The notes under the pieces: generated by a model
Told to the model about the DNA's origin: nothing
Seen by the model: only the letters and a program-made list of their open reading frames with translations
Databases searched by the model: none
Shown: piece by piece, positions 63,362 to 64,000 of the stretch
Numbering within the stretch: the first letter of the stretch is position 1
Layout of the letters: every line of letters starts with the position of its first letter
Assembly (NCBI GenBank): GCA_050246915.1
Contig: JBFWVD010000002.1
Coordinates: 89,220 to 153,219, forward strand
Reading direction: 5' to 3'
Origin: JBFWVD01 sp050246915
Lineage (GTDB): Bacteria > Actinomycetota > Acidimicrobiia > Acidimicrobiales > Ilumatobacteraceae
DNA length: 64,000 nt
Program-made: the position numbers and the translations under genes

Positions 63362-64000
63362 TCACTTGCTGGGCGGAGGGGGTCCCTGCATGAATCCGCC
63401 GTCGGTGTCCAATACCGAGCCGGTGGTGTACGACGCCTGATCGGACAGCAGCCAAGCCACGGCCTCGGCGACCTCCTCGGGCAGACCGAACCGCTTCATC
63501 GGAACTGGTGCCGCCCACACCGTGCGCTGCTCCTCGGGGAACGACAGCATCGCCGGGGTGAGGATGGGCCCGGGGGCCACCGCGTTCACACGGATGCCGA
63601 GGTTGGCGTAGTCGAGCGCGGCGTTACGAGTGAGACCGATGACGCCGTGCTTGGTCATGACGTAGGGCGCCATGCCCCAACCAGCCTTGAGGCCGCTGCC
63701 CGAGGCCGTGTTCACGATGGCACCACCACCGTGATCGACCATGTGGGCGAGCTCTGCCCGCATGCACATCATCATGCCGCGCAGGTTGATGGCGTACAGC
63801 CGATCCCACACCTCGATCGGGGTCTCGTGGAACAAGGTCGGCGTCGTGCCGATGCCGGCGTTGTTGAGGGCCAGCTGCAGTCCGCCGAACGTCGACACCG
63901 CGAAATCGACGGCTCGCGCGGTGTGCTCGTCGTTGGTGACGTCGGTGAGGCAGAACGCGGCCTGTCCGCCGCCGCTGATGATCTCGCCGGCCACCCGTTC
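63362..64000 (-). CDS. Short-chain dehydrogenase/reductase, partial
   Basis: About 213 residues, with the N-terminal cofactor-binding GxxxGxG beyond the window end. Visible are LTDVTNDEHTARAV, the NNAG motif (LALNNAGIG), the catalytic Ser in NTASGSGLKAG and Y-x3-K in APYVMTKHG, and the VNAVAPGPILTPAM and LDTDGGFMQGPPPPSK end typical of 3-oxoacyl/alcohol-type SDRs. It is an NAD(P)-dependent oxidoreductase of unknown substrate. Convergent with the sirtuin gene. An internal GTG at 63994 is not the start: the frame runs open to the edge. Confidence 0.9.
   Translation of the reverse strand, partial: ERVAGEIISGGGQAAFCLTDVTNDEHTARAVDFAVSTFGGLQLALNNAGIGTTPTLFHETPIEVWDRLYAINLRGMMMCMRAELAHMVDHGGGAIVNTASGSGLKAGWGMAPYVMTKHGVIGLTRNAALDYANLGIRVNAVAPGPILTPAMLSFPEEQRTVWAAPVPMKRFGLPEEVAEAVAWLLSDQASYTTGSVLDTDGGFMQGPPPPSK

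Overview
The window is about 64 kb of high-GC DNA that is almost entirely coding, with many ATGA/GTGA gene overlaps, frequent GTG starts and several start codons that sit 6-9 bases after a TANNNT hexamer, as expected for leaderless transcripts. The homodimeric pyruvate dehydrogenase E1, the Wzm/Wzt exporter, the kdpFABC-D-E block and a halohydrin dehalogenase all fit an actinobacterium. I infer an acidimicrobial (Ilumatobacter-like) lineage, but there is no rRNA marker here to prove it. I saw no tRNA, rRNA, CRISPR array or transposon.

Region 1 (1-14.8 kb) is a cell-surface polysaccharide locus. It holds the 3' part of a UDP-glucose dehydrogenase interrupted by an intein at its catalytic cysteine, a UDP-glucuronate decarboxylase, an ABC polysaccharide exporter (wzt/wzm), three large polytopic membrane proteins of glycosyltransferase-C type, two family-2 glycosyltransferases and a Tat-exported surface protein. 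Small housekeeping genes are mixed in: a GNAT protein, a flavodoxin-like protein and a HhH-GPD repair protein.

Region 2 (14.8-20.5 kb) has an NTF2-like protein, aceE, RNase HI, a SRPBCC protein and a FAD amine-oxidase-like enzyme. The last two trail the biosynthetic cluster on the same strand.

Region 3 (20.5-33 kb) is a compact non-ribosomal peptide cluster on the minus strand. Its order is NRPS-1 (A-T-C plus a degenerate A-domain remnant), an ABC exporter, then NRPS-2 (C-A-T-C-A-T-TE). The three genes overlap by 1-4 bases. No product can be named.

Region 4 (33-43 kb) has a TIGR01777-type epimerase and an orphan DUF4118-GAF sensor-like protein divergent from a complete kdpFABCDE potassium-uptake operon.

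Region 5 (43-55 kb) has a VOC protein and then lpd, a lipoylated E2 acyltransferase and a natural LipB-LipA fusion, which together with aceE supply and lipoylate a 2-oxoacid dehydrogenase complex. After these come a GGDEF-EAL protein, an M24 peptidase, a lipoprotein, a membrane protein and a thioesterase.

Region 6 (55-64 kb) has B12-dependent methionine synthase (metH), preceded by an unusually structured leader, and divergent cobalamin adenosyltransferase and leucyl aminopeptidase genes. A strong bidirectional terminator, a halohydrin dehalogenase overlapping a sirtuin gene, and an SDR running off the end complete the window.
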